Positions 1 to 13,800 of a DNA stretch of 64,000 bases are shown here, piece after piece. The notes beneath the pieces are model-generated. The model saw nothing but the letters and a program-made list of their open reading frames with translations, ran no database searches and was not told the origin of the DNA. The position numbers and the translations under genes were made by a program. This DNA comes from Sialis fuliginosa (lineage: Eukaryota > Arthropoda > Insecta > Megaloptera > Sialidae). Position 1 is the first letter of the stretch, and each line of letters starts with the position of its first letter. The DNA lies in assembly GCA_961205875.1 (NCBI GenBank), contig OY540812.1:13826001-13890000 (forward strand), read 5' to 3'.

Positions 1-562
1 TGCAAAATAATGAGAACCTTTATAAATACTTTCATTATTAAATTGGATTTGCCACTTCTTGCGATTTTTTTCTTTGATTACACTGTTGTAATCTTTTGCA
101 GGAATTTTTATATTTATATCTATGCCCTCTGTAATCGCTTTTTTAGCAAGACAATCAACCGTGTCGTTTTCGGAGTTTTGACAATGACTTCTTGTCCATA
201 CTATCTGAATGTGTATGTTCTTTTCTAATTGTTCTTGTATACCTTTTATTATATCTAATATTATAAAATTCTGTGTAATGTTTGGTCTCGCTATACTTTC
301 AAGAACACTTTTGGAGTCCGATACTATAATAGCTGTTTTAAAATGCGATTTGTCTATTTCTTTTATTGCTTCTCGTATGGCGATTGCTTCTGCAGAGAAT
401 ATTGATGTTTCAGGTGGGAGTTTTAACATCACAGATTTGTTTAGTGCTGGGATGTAGATTGCACAACCACATGTGTTTGAACTAATATCTTTTGACCCAT
501 CAGTATATATGTATAGTGCATCAGGCCATTTTTCGCATAGGACTTCCTTGAATATTAAGAAT
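1..562 (-). pseudogene. Non-LTR retrotransposon RNase H domain, 5'-truncated fragment
   Basis: Read on the minus strand, this stretch is open from a TGA near 562 to the window edge and translates as a type I RNase H domain. Visible in order are YTDGSK (first catalytic Asp), SAEAIAIREAIKEI (catalytic Glu), IVSDSKSVLESI (second Asp), an IVWTRSH segment, and NDTVDCLAKKA, which corresponds to the usual NE-AD-LAK end of retroelement RNase H. Such domains sit after the reverse transcriptase in I-, R1- and LOA-like non-LTR elements. No reverse transcriptase is seen upstream (coordinates above 562), so this looks like a truncated relic. Whether it continues beyond base 1 is unknown. The plus-strand open frames here are antisense shadows. 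Confidence 0.8.
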
Positions 563-1853
563 CATTTTTATATCATGTTATTGTTAAAGTAGGTTTAAAA
601 TAATTGTATCATAACTTTTTCAAATTAAAATAATGCATATTCACTATAAAAGTCGTGCTAGAATGAAACCATACAAAATGTCAGGTATTCTTTAGTGTCA
701 CCTTTAATAATATCGAACAGCCGGTTATGTTTGGGTACCTTCCTAATCAAAATATTGGCGTCACCGGAAGATTAAATTATAATATTTTAATTTTTATACA
801 AACAATGTGTTATATGATTACAGAAACCAATACTGATATACACAAAAAAACCGTTATTGGTGATGTAAACGCGAATCGATTTTTATGCAAGACACTGTCG
901 CATTTTGTTAATACTGACTGTCGATTATTTTAACGGAAAAATTCCAAACATTCCTTGTTTTTATTATTCCTCGCAAATGGACTTATTCGTCAAGCATATA
1001 AAGTTTATAAAATAGTTGTATTTTGCCCCAACGGAATTATTTATCTACATAGTGTAATGAATATTTACAATTTTTTAAATATATCGTTCATTTGCTACAA
1101 CATTGACATATCTAAAAAATTGTGATTTTTTAGGAGACACTTTAAGGTTTCGATTGGTATAACTTTATATGATAATTTTCAAATATATTTATGCTCTTTC
1201 GTAGTTAGTTAAAGAAGTTCAGATACCTGTATGTCGTTCTTGCTATAAAAAGTACATTGATTGTATTTCCTGGATAAACAACTCAAAAATAGCAATTTTT
1301 GAGTTATGTTATTATTGTAGCAAATGAGTGATATTTAAACTTGTTTGATTTTCAAATTTGTAAACATTTTGTGTTTTGTAATTTTGAGTATAAGCAAATG
1401 AAATGCAGGTTAAATAATAATAAATTCAAAAAATTTTAAACATAACAAAAATTCTATGTGGAAAGATAAAAAACAATAATAATACTTAATACTTTTTAAA
1501 TTTTAATTATGACATTAAAATGTACTGCTTAACAAAACACCATTTTAATAATACATTTTTTTAATTGCGGCTGATAAAAGAGTTTGCATTGACGGAAAAG
1601 TCAAGTACCAATATCTTAGAAATTACCTGTAACATAAATTATTAAAAACAATAGCTTTTGATATTTATCACAATGATAATATAAAATTCTTCTATTTTAT
1701 CTCTTCAACTTCAACTAGAGAAGAAATTATTTATTTTAGATAAGAATTTAAAACAAATATTTAGCAAACAAGTATGTAGTGATGTAGACTGTAATGGAGT
1801 ATTAATATTTAATTAAGAGTGATTAAAAGTGTAAATAATTTAATTTTTTTAAA
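563..1853. other. AT-rich intergenic stretch before the 11-exon gene
   Basis: I see no convincing coding region here. It holds one imperfect inverted-repeat element (1075-1338, listed separately). The region just before 1854 should contain the promoter and 5' leader of the downstream gene, but no TATA box or clear initiator could be identified. Confidence 0.5.
1075..1338. mobile_element. Imperfect terminal-inverted-repeat element (MITE-like)
   Basis: The left end TTCATTTGCTACAA (about 1087-1100) is matched in reverse complement by TTGTAGCAAATGA near 1316-1328. Partly matching sequence extends outward to a TTAAATAT / ATATTTAA pair and inward through an AAAATTG segment. No protein is encoded. 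The arms are diverged and no target-site duplication is certain, so no superfamily is assigned. Confidence 0.4.
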
Positions 1854-4800
1854 ATGCTGTTGGAAGTGATTATTTTCTGGATTATATTTTCGCTTGTCGT
1901 GTACCTATGGCACTATTTTATCGAAGTCATTTTAGGTAAGATAAAAATGATATATTTTTATTAACTATTATATTATAATTTTAGTTCTTGAATGTATATG
2001 CTTTTCATATTTAACACAAACATTTTTTTATAAATAAAGATATTATATTAAAATATATTTTCACTAGTTAGGTTGTTTTCTTCTTAGTCGAGAGATAAGC
2101 TATTTATATTTTAATATTTCTATTTATTCTATGTACAAATATGTATGTTATCAAAAGAGTGAGAACAAATTATGATAACCTACCTTGATCTGAAAGATAC
2201 AAAGTAAATTCTACAAGGACACTTTATATTATTAATTAAATAAATTAATGCAAAAATAACTTTAAACAAAAACTTAATTGTTTATTGAGTACAACATTAT
2301 TATACTTATATGTATATTATATACAAAAACGATATCATGCAGTAAGACAACAAAGGTTAATAATTAAAAACGATTCATTATAATATCATATTATTAAACT
2401 GCATGTGACTAAATCATCACTCACAATATCATAATATTATCTTCATTACAGTTAATTTTTTCAATATATGTAATTATATGTTAATAATATAAAGATTAAT
2501 TAATGTATAGGCCGTTTTCATCTTTAATATACATATATCTATTCCTATTGCAGCCTATAAATGTATTTATTCATCATTATTTAACTTATTAATATAATAC
2601 AGTGTCATTATTTTAGTGTGTTCATTATGTCTCCATTATTATGATTATTATACAGGTCAACAAAAATCTTTCAGAAATTTATTTTAGATCTAATAATCGA
2701 ATTGAGATAAGCTGATTTGCACTTTTTTTGAGGTCATCACGACGTTATCGGCGCCTCTTTTCGGCTGAATTTTCCGCCCTTATATATAGACTTACGCCCC
2801 CAGCTAGAACTGGTTTCGCCCAAACCCCTATAGCTACGTCACTGCGTAGATTGTTTCTGTCTCTTAAACAGCTTTTAGTTCATTACAATACATTATGATC
2901 TGATCGAATTTTTGAATCAATGTTATTTTTGTTTAGTGGAAAAAATACAATTTAAGTGCTTCTAATACCCTAAAAAAGTATTTATATTTACCATCATAAT
3001 TACTGTGTGGTTTTTGTTATATATTAAGATATTCAGTTTAAATGAATTGTTTTCAAAAAAATGACATTTTTTTAATTGTGGAAAATTGGACGAGCTTATG
3101 AAAAATAGGTACCTATCATTTTTTAATTAAGGATACCAAAATATTTTAAACAACGAATGTCATATTGACCTGTATTATCTTTATTTATGGATTGTTTTAT
3201 GAAACATGTCTGTAGTTAGTTACTCAGAAAATAAAAATTCGTGCATTAGAGCAATACGCATAGAAATTAAATTATATATCTACTTATTAAAAAAATTAAC
3301 AAACAATTAAAATTACTAATAAATAAGTATCATTCGATCAAACATGTGCGTCACTTTTACCATTGCAATGTACTTATAACGGAAATAATGAACGCTGAAC
3401 AATGTACAAAATACACTCCCAGGTCTAACATTTCTTACCAAAACCACTCTCCAATTAGAAAGAAGATTTATCTAGTTTGTGGTTTCCTTTAATGGATATT
3501 AAAAATCACGCGAATAAATGTTTTTACATATTCAGACACGTATGTAATTATACAATTTGCGTTATTTTATATCAATGGAGATAAAAATTTATCTGTATCA
3601 GACAAGTATGTATAAATAAATGATTCAATATTTGATTAAATCAACCTACTAGTTGTTTTAGAGTACATAAAACAAAAGAAAAGTGTGCGATACCAAAAAA
3701 GCGTTAAACTTAAAATTCAAGCTCAAATGAAAAAAAAACTGGTAAGCAGATAATTCCAAAAATTTGGACTTCGACTAAGCTCGAACAATACTACAATGCT
3801 GTATAGATCGCTTTTTTGGTATCAAACACTTTTTTTGTGTTGCTCTGATATGAAAGAATAATTTAATTGTTTTTATTGAATTAACTTAGCTTTTAACTAA
3901 ATATATTTTTCAATTTATTTCTAGCCATAAAACCTCCACTCTATTCATTCTTTATTTAATTTTTGTTTACGCAATATTTCACCAAACATTTCTCCGTAAA
4001 TTATAGGATCGAAAATTTGTATAATTGAGTATTAGCTAATACGTATTTATTGTTTTTCCTTATATTTTTTTATCAGATACATTTTTTATTTTCAATCCAT
4101 TTGAAGCAGAACGAAAATCAATAACTCTCACAAAAACCGAATAGCACTTTTAAACTGCAGAAAGGAACGCTTATCTCTATCAGAATGGAAAAATGAGAAA
4201 TAAATGTACGGCCAATTTAAAAATATGTCCTGATCCTATAAGCCTCGTAGCTATTGTGTTTCTTCTGGCATTTTAGGTCTACTCTGCAGGATTCTACTTT
4301 AATAACTATTGAATTTTAGTGTCATATTGTTAGAAAATATATTTCTAAAATGAAAAATGTAACTTATCAAGCACATAGACTTTAAGTAAAATAAATGCAT
4401 TCAACTTATCACATATTAAGTATTGGTTCTTTTTCTCGGAGTAATTGTTTTTTTTCTCTAATATACCTATACATAAAGACAGTATTTTTCGTACTAGGTA
4501 CCATTTAAAAAATGTCAATGCCTAACATACAGTAGTTATAAATATTATAGAAAGGTATAATGGATTGCAAACAGGGGCGCGTTTAAAGCTTTTCGGGTCT
4601 TATAGGTATACAAATTAAATTCCGGGCCCTTGATATATAAAACCGCACATTTTACTCGAAAACAGTGCCGTGTCAAAAAAAAGAGATTTAGGATATACGT
4701 GTCCTTATTTAAACAAAAGTATTTCTATTTCATTCTTCTTAGAAAATGAGATAGATATATCCCAAACGGCTCTTTCACTGTTTTGAAAAAAAAATTACAC

Positions 4801-7800
4801 CATTATTTATGTTAATATAAAATGCGCTGTCCAATGTCTATGCTCTATGTGTATGACCTCGACAAATTTTAAAGATGAAACGCATATGCGTGAGTAGATG
4901 TATAAGAGAAAGATGAATGAATAGCGCATACGTAAAAGTCACTTTACGTCGGTTATGCGTGAGATAGAGATGAGTAAATGTATAAGAGAAAAATACAGTT
5001 TACGTATGTGTTTTGTATGCACGGCTCTTGTGTTTGATTTTTAACTTAATAATTATTTATTTTATTTATTTAATTCGCATGGTTAATGAAAACAAAAGAA
5101 GTTTCACTTCAACCGTGCGCTTACGTGATGCACATATCATTGTTTTTATTTACTTGAGTTTCTGTCAATTAATACTAATTTATTACTATAGCAAATACAT
5201 AAGTGCATAATCAACAACGTTATTTAAATGTATTATAGATCTACCACCATCGACAAGAATAAATGTATCAGAATACAATGCAGAGCCATTATCAGTTGCA
5301 GAGCTGGGACTGCGGGATGCAGTCCGTCGGCTTGTACGTGAAGCAGCAAAACTACCCGTGCTGGGTGGCGGGCAAAAAGTCGGTAGTGCGCACCACGGCC
5401 CACCCGACTCGACCTACGAAGACCTTCTGGCTACTGCTATTTTAAATAAGGTTAGATGGTTTTTCGAGAACACTATTCCGCTCTTATTTTCCCATTAATC
5501 GATAAAAAGAAAGTAAGTACTAACGTTAGCTTCAGGCGATTTTAGATGGTTAGTGGTATTGTGATGGAAACTTGCCGTTCTCTATAGAATTTACGGCAGT
5601 TCGTGGTTTGATAATTGTGATCTTATTTTAAAAGCTCTTTTGCTTAGACCGCAATGCGTATGTCAGGGGTTCTTAAACTTGTTGATATCGGTCTATAGAA
5701 TAACAGTAACGTTATAAGTCCTTTTGTGTAAATTATATTACCTTTGAAGAAAAAAATAGTTCTATTTTATTAATGTAGATACTTACTGTACTTATATCTT
5801 CAGCTTCTGGAGATAAAAGCAAATCAGAATTAATATAGTAAAAATGTATAGTATCAGTTGTGCCGAATCCGGGGGGGAGGGTAAGGTTAGGTTAGGTTTA
5901 CTCTCCCCCGCCTCAAACTTTCAGAGGGAAGGCAATGATTCCTTTTTGCCCCCTCAAAATTTGGATCCTGTTTTTAGGGCGGGTTTAAAGCGACAAATCT
6001 GTTTTCTATAATTTTTTTACTTTTAAAAATTCTTTAATTTTTATATAACGATATTACAGCTTATAAACAAATTATAAAATGTAACCACGAGTCTAGGCAG
6101 AGACAAAGAAAAATAAAAAGTGAGTACAGTGAAACCTTAGTACGTTTTGCTTAATTATAATAGTACGTTTTTTTCTTTTTTTAGATCACGGCATTCTTCT
6201 ATGATATAAGACCCCATGTTAAAATATTTCGTTTTTCTCGTTAGTACGTGTTTTCCCTCAGTTCCTTTAAAAACGTACTAACGAGGTTCCACTGCATTTT
6301 TTTTTAACAAATAGTTAATCAGCTTATTTTTTGAGGTTCTGCTCCCCCGGAAAAAATTGATTCCAGTGCCTCTGCATAGTAATTCGTATTAAATTTTTCT
6401 GTTGAATTTGTACATAGTGTCAAAAATATTACATTTTATGGTGGAACTAGGAAATTTGAATGGAAAGATTTTTAATTTTACTTTTATTGACTGAAAAAAT
6501 AAAATTCCAATAAAATCGTAAAAATTCAACACACCTTAGCGTAATATTTACCTTTAACTTCTGTCAAGTTTGAGAATTTCTGGTATATGTAATATAATTA
6601 TAATTTAATACAGTAAATTTATTATATACATGATTTGCACCACATAAATTTTTTGTAATACTTACGTACCTATGTAGTTAATGGTTCTATGTATAAAATA
6701 ACACTTAAATCTCTTTTTTACATACCTACTTAACATTTTTTTGAATGACGCTCATAGAAATACATAATAATCAACTGTCTGTGTACGTAGGTATTGTTTA
6801 AAAACTGACATATTCTTTCAGTTCTTGCAAAGTTCAAGGATAAGTACAACTAAATCTGTGTTTTAAATTTTTCGGTAACCAGAATAATACTTATTTAAAA
6901 TTATAATTACTTATATTTGAATTAAATTACATTATTCATATTCCAAATTGAATTTATTATTTCTAATTTAAGAATAAATGGTAAATTTTAATACATAAGT
7001 AACATCGTTTTCTTATCTAAAGAAAATTAACATTTCTTAAAGCAACTCTTTCGTTACATTTTTAAAATCTAAATGAAACTTCTTGAAAATTCCTAATTAA
7101 TCATAAATAAATATGATGTTGTTAAAGTAGCGTAGTGAGTGAAAACGATTTCCAAAATTTGTTTCTTTGACCTTTTGTCAGTCATAGTTAAAAGTAATAA
7201 TTGAATAAATGAAAAGATAAATGAGAGTTCGTGATTAGTTTTCAGTGAAAGTCAATGCTGTAAATTACTATCTTCCTTCTAGATGCAAAAACTAATTAGA
7301 TCAGTAGCGAAAATATTGTAAGACATTATTTTTACATTCTTTTAAGACTTAAAATTAATTTTTTGATTAAAATTAACTGAAACAAAGTTTATAAGCAATT
7401 GTTAATGTTTTGCTATTAAGAAGCCAAGGCGACTTAGTCCACTTAACAAATAGTGGAGAAAAATGAGATATAGAAACTTTTTTTTAATACTAAAAGTTGC
7501 ATATCAACTAAACTTTAGCAATTATGTGTCGTGACAAATTAAGCTTTACAATGACTTATTAAAACTACTTAATTTAAGATAGTTTGAAGAACAGTTAAAT
7601 TGAATTTCAATTAGTTTAATAATATATAATATATTTCACACGAAAATATTAGCTTTAGGGAAACAATTAATAGTTGATTGAAATTATTTTAGGTAATCGA
7701 CAAATATCAAACGATATCACCTTCTGTTAGTACGCCATCTCGATCAGACAGCGCGTGTAGTCGACATTCCACTAGAAGCAATTCAAATCGAACGAGCAAT

Positions 7801-10800
7801 TTTGACGAACCGAACGACTTGTCTATAGAAGAATTAATTAAACCTCATCACAAACGAAGTCTTTACAAAGATCCCTACGACCGCCCAACGCACATAAATC
7901 CATTACTGGACGAAGATGGGGAAATGTGCGTACAATCCGAGCACAATAGTATCGATGAAGGGTACGCCGGGCGGTTTGAGAAGTGTAGAAAAAGACGTCA
8001 TCTACATGGAGATACTGGGTCGCTGTCGAGCCTCGATGACTATAGCGCAGGGTCAAGCAGTCCAAAACAAAGAGATGATCTATGTCTTACGGTACGTCAT
8101 AATTAATTATTCTACAGGATGATCGCGTTATCACTACATATGTTTTGTTACGATTGCAAAATACATTTAGATATTTTATTGTGTTTTTTTTATAATCAAT
8201 GTTTTTCACATTAAAAAAAGTGATCTATTACAAACAAAATTCTTTATTATCTTTTTTGTAGTTGAATTTTTAAAATTTTTTTGTACGTTTAATCTAAAAC
8301 ATAGTGATTGTATCTTTAACATATTTATTTACCTATTATTAAATGTTATCAACATTATCGTTATGATTAGAAAATAATACATAGTTTAAAATATTGATAA
8401 ATTCCAATCAACGATCAGTAAGTTGTTTGCATTGTTTTTACATTGATTTTTTATAAGTTAAGTGTTGTTGAAGTCTTGTCAAATAAAGTTTTCAACTATA
8501 AAAATAAATATTTGGTATTTATATAATTATTATATATTATATAAATGATAATATGTTACTGACGTTAAAAATATAAATGATAACAGCTTAATTGCATAAA
8601 CGTCAGAAATTTATTTAAATAAAATAATTGCAAGCTTTCGAATCACATAATTATCCTCAGGCTAAAATTGAAACATCAATATTATTACATTATATTATTG
8701 TATTTAATTGTTATTTATTATATTTTTAGCCTGAGGATGAATCTATGATTCGAAAGATTGTAATTATTTTTTCTTAAATAAATTTCTGACGTTTACGCAA
8801 TTAATCATTTATATAAATGATTTATATTATTATAAATTTAAATTATTTTTTCTTTCTCTGTAGATTAAACAATCAATAGAAGAAATAAATTCGTCAGATA
8901 TGGACTCCTATGATCCCCAGCTAGAATCATCTGATTTCTATGAGATCAATTCATCTGCTAGTAAAGAACACGACGACTCATATTCTGACCACAATCGATC
9001 CAATACATTTCAAAATTGTGATGAAATCGACGTTATAGTAAGACGACCGGAACCATGGGAAGAAAACTGGCTATTCCAAAAGAAATGTGCCAAAACTCCG
9101 ATTATTTCAACACCAGTAGCGATGCTTGTACCTAATTCCCAAACAGAATACAGGGCTTTAATTGGCGATAAAGATGTAGAAGAAACATCAGACTTGTCAG
9201 ATGTAGGATCAGATTCTGATATCGAACCACCTTCTGAATTTGCTAACATAAAGACGATTTTGGTTAAATCAAAAACTGTGATTGGCGGTAAGAATGATTT
9301 TGGATTTGTCGAGGAGCCAGTAGACGAAAGTAATCTGAATGTTAGTATTGAATTAACTACAACTGCAAGCGTAGACGATGCATCGGAAGTAGATAATGCT
9401 CAAGTGGTAACTAGGGAAGCGTGCAATGGGTCTATTTTTAAAGAAGAAATAGATATACAAATCCCAGAGAAAAAGATCGATGCAGAAATTATTAATGATA
9501 AACCTCCATTTGTTACAACGATTGATGAAAAATCAAATAATATGAGCCAAATGAAAATGAATACTGTCGAAACGGAAATCATTCTTGAAAATAATATAAA
9601 CTTTAAGAACGAAACGCTAACAACTGAAAAATCAATAGAAAAACTAGAACAAGAATCAAAAGACAGTATTAAAAAAGAAAAGACAAAGACAGAGGTTGTG
9701 TTGGATCGTCCTCAACAATATGTATCGACAATTATATGCAATGGAAATTCAGAAGATATAACCATTAAGGAACAACTACCTCAACCAACTTCTCATAAAT
9801 GTGTGACATGTGAAATTGCTTATGAAAGTCCAGAAAATGTAAGAATTTTCGATAGAAAAAATGTGATAGAAGCTAGTACTCCCAAATATAAGACATATGA
9901 GTTTACTTTTAATAATAAAGAAACAGATATTAAAACGGAAATAAGTGAAGATATAAATGCAAAATTAATAATCAATGAAATAAACAACGGAACTTCACAA
10001 GAAGCAAAAGAACCAGAGAAGAATGAATTTTATATGGAGACTCCGCCAAAATTCATAAAATGTGATTTTGGTTTTAGAAATCTTAAAACAATTAAATCAT
10101 TTGAAAAGAAAATCGTAACTGATATTGAATATTGTAAAAAAGATGAAGCGGTGGAGTCACATTATGAGACACCTTCTAAAATAAACATTTATGAACAAAA
10201 AGAAACAATTGATGTATCCCCTGAAAAACATTACACAACTGAAATCCCTAATGGAAAAACAGAAATCATTACTTATTCGTATCTAACCGAAACATCAATA
10301 ACTCCCAATATAAGTGAAGATAAAAATGTGGACATTGTAATTAATCCGATTAGCAATGGAGACCATAACAAAAATGCCAGTGAAGATACAGTAGACATGA
10401 GTGAAATAGCTACACCAACTGAAGAATATGAAGCATTTGATGTCGATACTGAGCCTAGAGGAATTAAACATCGAATTAAAAAATGGGATACGTTTATAGA
10501 AAAGAAAACTGTACAAGTACCTCCAGTTGAGAAAGAGAAAAATGAAAATACAAAGAACGTTACGAAAATAGAAAAATTAATCGATTTAGATGATATTCCA
10601 ACAAGTGACAATGAACTATGTAAGTATACGTATAATAAAAACATATTACTTTTAAAAATGTTTTTGAAATTAAAACTTGAACATACCATCATATTATTTT
10701 AATATGGAGTCGGTTGTAAGCATATACACATTAACATTAAATTTATGTTTCAGCTTTTGGTCCTATTTCTTTGGAGAGTAATTTACAGAAGGATAGAGAA

Positions 10801-13800
10801 TACACGGAACAATATGCAACCGTAGGAAGGAAACATATAACTGTACCAATTCCAGCAGCAAGGTTTGAAAATTACATTTATGTTTGAACAATATTAGTAA
10901 AAATATTACATAAGTAATAAGATTATTTATTATACTTAAAGATTTTGAGCAAATATTTAATAAATTAAGTATATTTAACTTTAACTAACATATAGATAAG
11001 GAAAATGATTTTATTTTTTTATTGTTTCACAATAGGTAGTTTTCTTTCTTCTGTTATAAAAGAATTAAGAATGTACATGTGGTATTTAATTTTAAAGAAT
11101 TTACAAAATTAGTGATATTTAAAATGTTTGTATGTAAAAATTATATTTCAGAACGATTATAAACATACCAAAAGAAAACAACGAAATTCAAATAGTTGAC
11201 GGTCCACCACAAAAAGGTAAACTCCATTTTATATAATTATTATTCTTACCGAAATAATTAATGATTATTTTTAAGGAACGATTGCTGAAAGAGAACATGA
11301 AAAATGGAATAACGCTGTTCCTATGCTTAATAATCCATATTCTGCGGAAAATATCGAAAAAAGATTACACCAAAAACAAACTACTTCAGTTTTACCAAAT
11401 ATAACGACGCTAGAACGACGAAACAGTTATAAAAAAGATATAAAATTAGATGATAACACTGATGAACCTATAGAGATGGAAAAAACTGTAAACATAAATG
11501 TGGACACGACACCGCTACGGCAAATATGTCTCGATCAATCAAAAACCAAAGCAGATAAATGGGAATTGAAGTATAATTCTTTGTTTAATGATAATGACGA
11601 ACTCCAGATTGAAGATAAAACGCCTGAAGAATGTCGCAAAAAGACACCCGAAGATGATTTGTTGTATGTAATTTTAACAGAAAAGGGTAAAGATGATAAT
11701 AATATAGATCAGAAAATTGATCGCCCATCGTCGAAACTTTCTCAATCAAGTGGAATGTCTTTAAAAGATTCGTTTTCGATGGATATTGATAGTGATAAAG
11801 CTAGAAGGTTAGTTATTAAAATTAATTTTCTTTTAAAGCAATTAATATTTGATAATAAAAACAGATTTAAATAACCATTATTTATATTTTAGATTCGGGA
11901 GAGATTATTATATTCGAGAAGCAAAGATTGCTTCAGGTACCAGAAAGAAAATGCTAGATTTCGAAGAAATGGAGGGGAAGGTAAGGAAAAGAGACAACCG
12001 TATTGCAGAACTTGAAGCACACTTCACATATAACACATTGCACAGAAAACTATTCCAAAATAAAAACTCGACGTCCCAATTTGTAGAGAATCCATTAAAA
12101 AATTTCGTAACTAACTGTATGGAATTGTCTGAATCTAATAATGTAAATAACGTTACCTGTAAAAGTAGCCAAAGAAGTGATAAACCAAAACCAGAAAATA
12201 TTTTAAGTGATAAAACCAATGAAGTAGCGAGTAAAAAATATGATTATAGTAGTATATACAACGATGCAAACATAGCAACTGCGAATGTAGTAGAAGTAAC
12301 GTTCGAAACATTTGCAGACTTAAAAAAATATTCTAGTTTACGAAGTACTAGATCAACGCATATAAGAAAGAGAATTGACAAGTTACCATTTGGTGGTAGT
12401 TTAAGAATCAAATCTGATTATGATTTGTGGTGATTTTAAGATATTACTTTATTTTTTTATAGTATTACATTCCAAAGTGTTAGGTAGTGATTAACCGAAT
12501 ATTTAAACATTGAGTTACTTTTAAACCAAAAAAGTATTGTTATTGTTGTTATATAGGAAATAAATTTATTATTCAAAGTTTTTAATAATTATTTATGTTC
12601 CAACTGTATTGTATATATTTATTGGTAAGTGACACTTAAAACAAAATAAACTAATTTTCTATTAGAGCAATACTAACAATACTTGCTTGTAGTTATCTTT
12701 ATGGGTTATTTTTATAAAATCAATGGAACCTACAATCAACATACATATTTAAAAATAAAAATAAATCCCTTTTCACAAACACATGCTGCCACTCAGTTGT
12801 TCAATACGTAGAAATACATATAACACTTTTTATATCATATTTTATTATTAGATACCTATATATCTTTTACGACTTTCATCTGTTTTCGTTACCCTACATT
12901 GAGTTTATTATTTAATTCTACACGGATTATATATTTACGTCGTTTATTTTTTATATCGGATTGGCGATTGGTTATATGTAATTTCCAATAATCATTTCGT
13001 CAAAGTATTAGGGAGCGTCCATTAATTACGTAAGAATGATTTTCGAAATTTTCGACATGTCCCCTTATGTAAGTATTAGATGACCCACCCCCACTATACT
13101 TATGTAAGTTCTAAGTATCTCAGATGCGTGAAAAAGTGTATTTAATAGTATTTTCTATTAATCTTTTTTATTGATTTAACATATGAAAAAGAAATAAATT
13201 CAGAACACTTACGTAAGTAACGTTTTCGACCCTCCTCCACGTAAGGATTCATAAGGTTTTACGGACCTCTATTCCCCAAAACTTTATGTAATTAATGGAC
13301 GCTCCCTTATTTATTTAACAAAGCTCATATACCCTTTTAAATCTAAAGTAATTTTCAATTAATGTTGTAGTTGCAGGTTTCATTGTAAAACAATTAGAAG
13401 AAATTAATTATTAATGTATACATGAATTTTTAGATTACATTTACATCCGAAGATAACACGCCATACTCTTCTCTGGACTCTTCAGTGAATGTTTTTAAAG
13501 CAAGTCCAGTTAAGATAGTAGAAGATGAAGTGTTTAATGAATCGTCGTCAATTATGGAGACTAGTTCAGATAGTTCATCTTTAGAGGTGCAAAGGGTTTA
13601 TAACGTCAATAGCGGGGATATCGTTTATCGAGCGCAGAGCGGTGTAATCGATACAAAAAGGTAATTTGAATTGTTATTGTTGAATACTTATACATATGTG
13701 TATTTTTATATTAAAAAAATATAATTTTTATTTTTCGCGTTGGTAGATTTACTACTTCCTGAAACCGTATTTTTCGGATAATGTTTTGTCTTATATTTGT

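Larger units (their letters stand above)
1936..5238 (+). other. Intron 1 of the 11-exon gene
   Basis: The intron runs from GTAAG at 1936 to TTATAG at 5238. It holds the small inverted-repeat element at 3661-3845, a GC-richer relic ending TATAGCTACGTCACTG near 2845 that resembles one end of a hAT element, and a loose direct repeat at about 4880-5000 (modules containing ATGTATAAGAGAAA). No additional exon was seen. Confidence 0.6.

Noticed and set aside
5880..5905. GGTTAGGTTAGG resembling the insect telomere repeat TTAGG.
   Set aside because: Only about two units are present in a GC-rich patch inside an intron. This is too short to mean anything.
10273..10692. A 139-codon minus-strand open frame opposite exon 4.
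   Set aside because: It is antisense to a well-supported exon. Its hydrophobic composition is the expected mirror of a lysine- and glutamate-rich coding strand.
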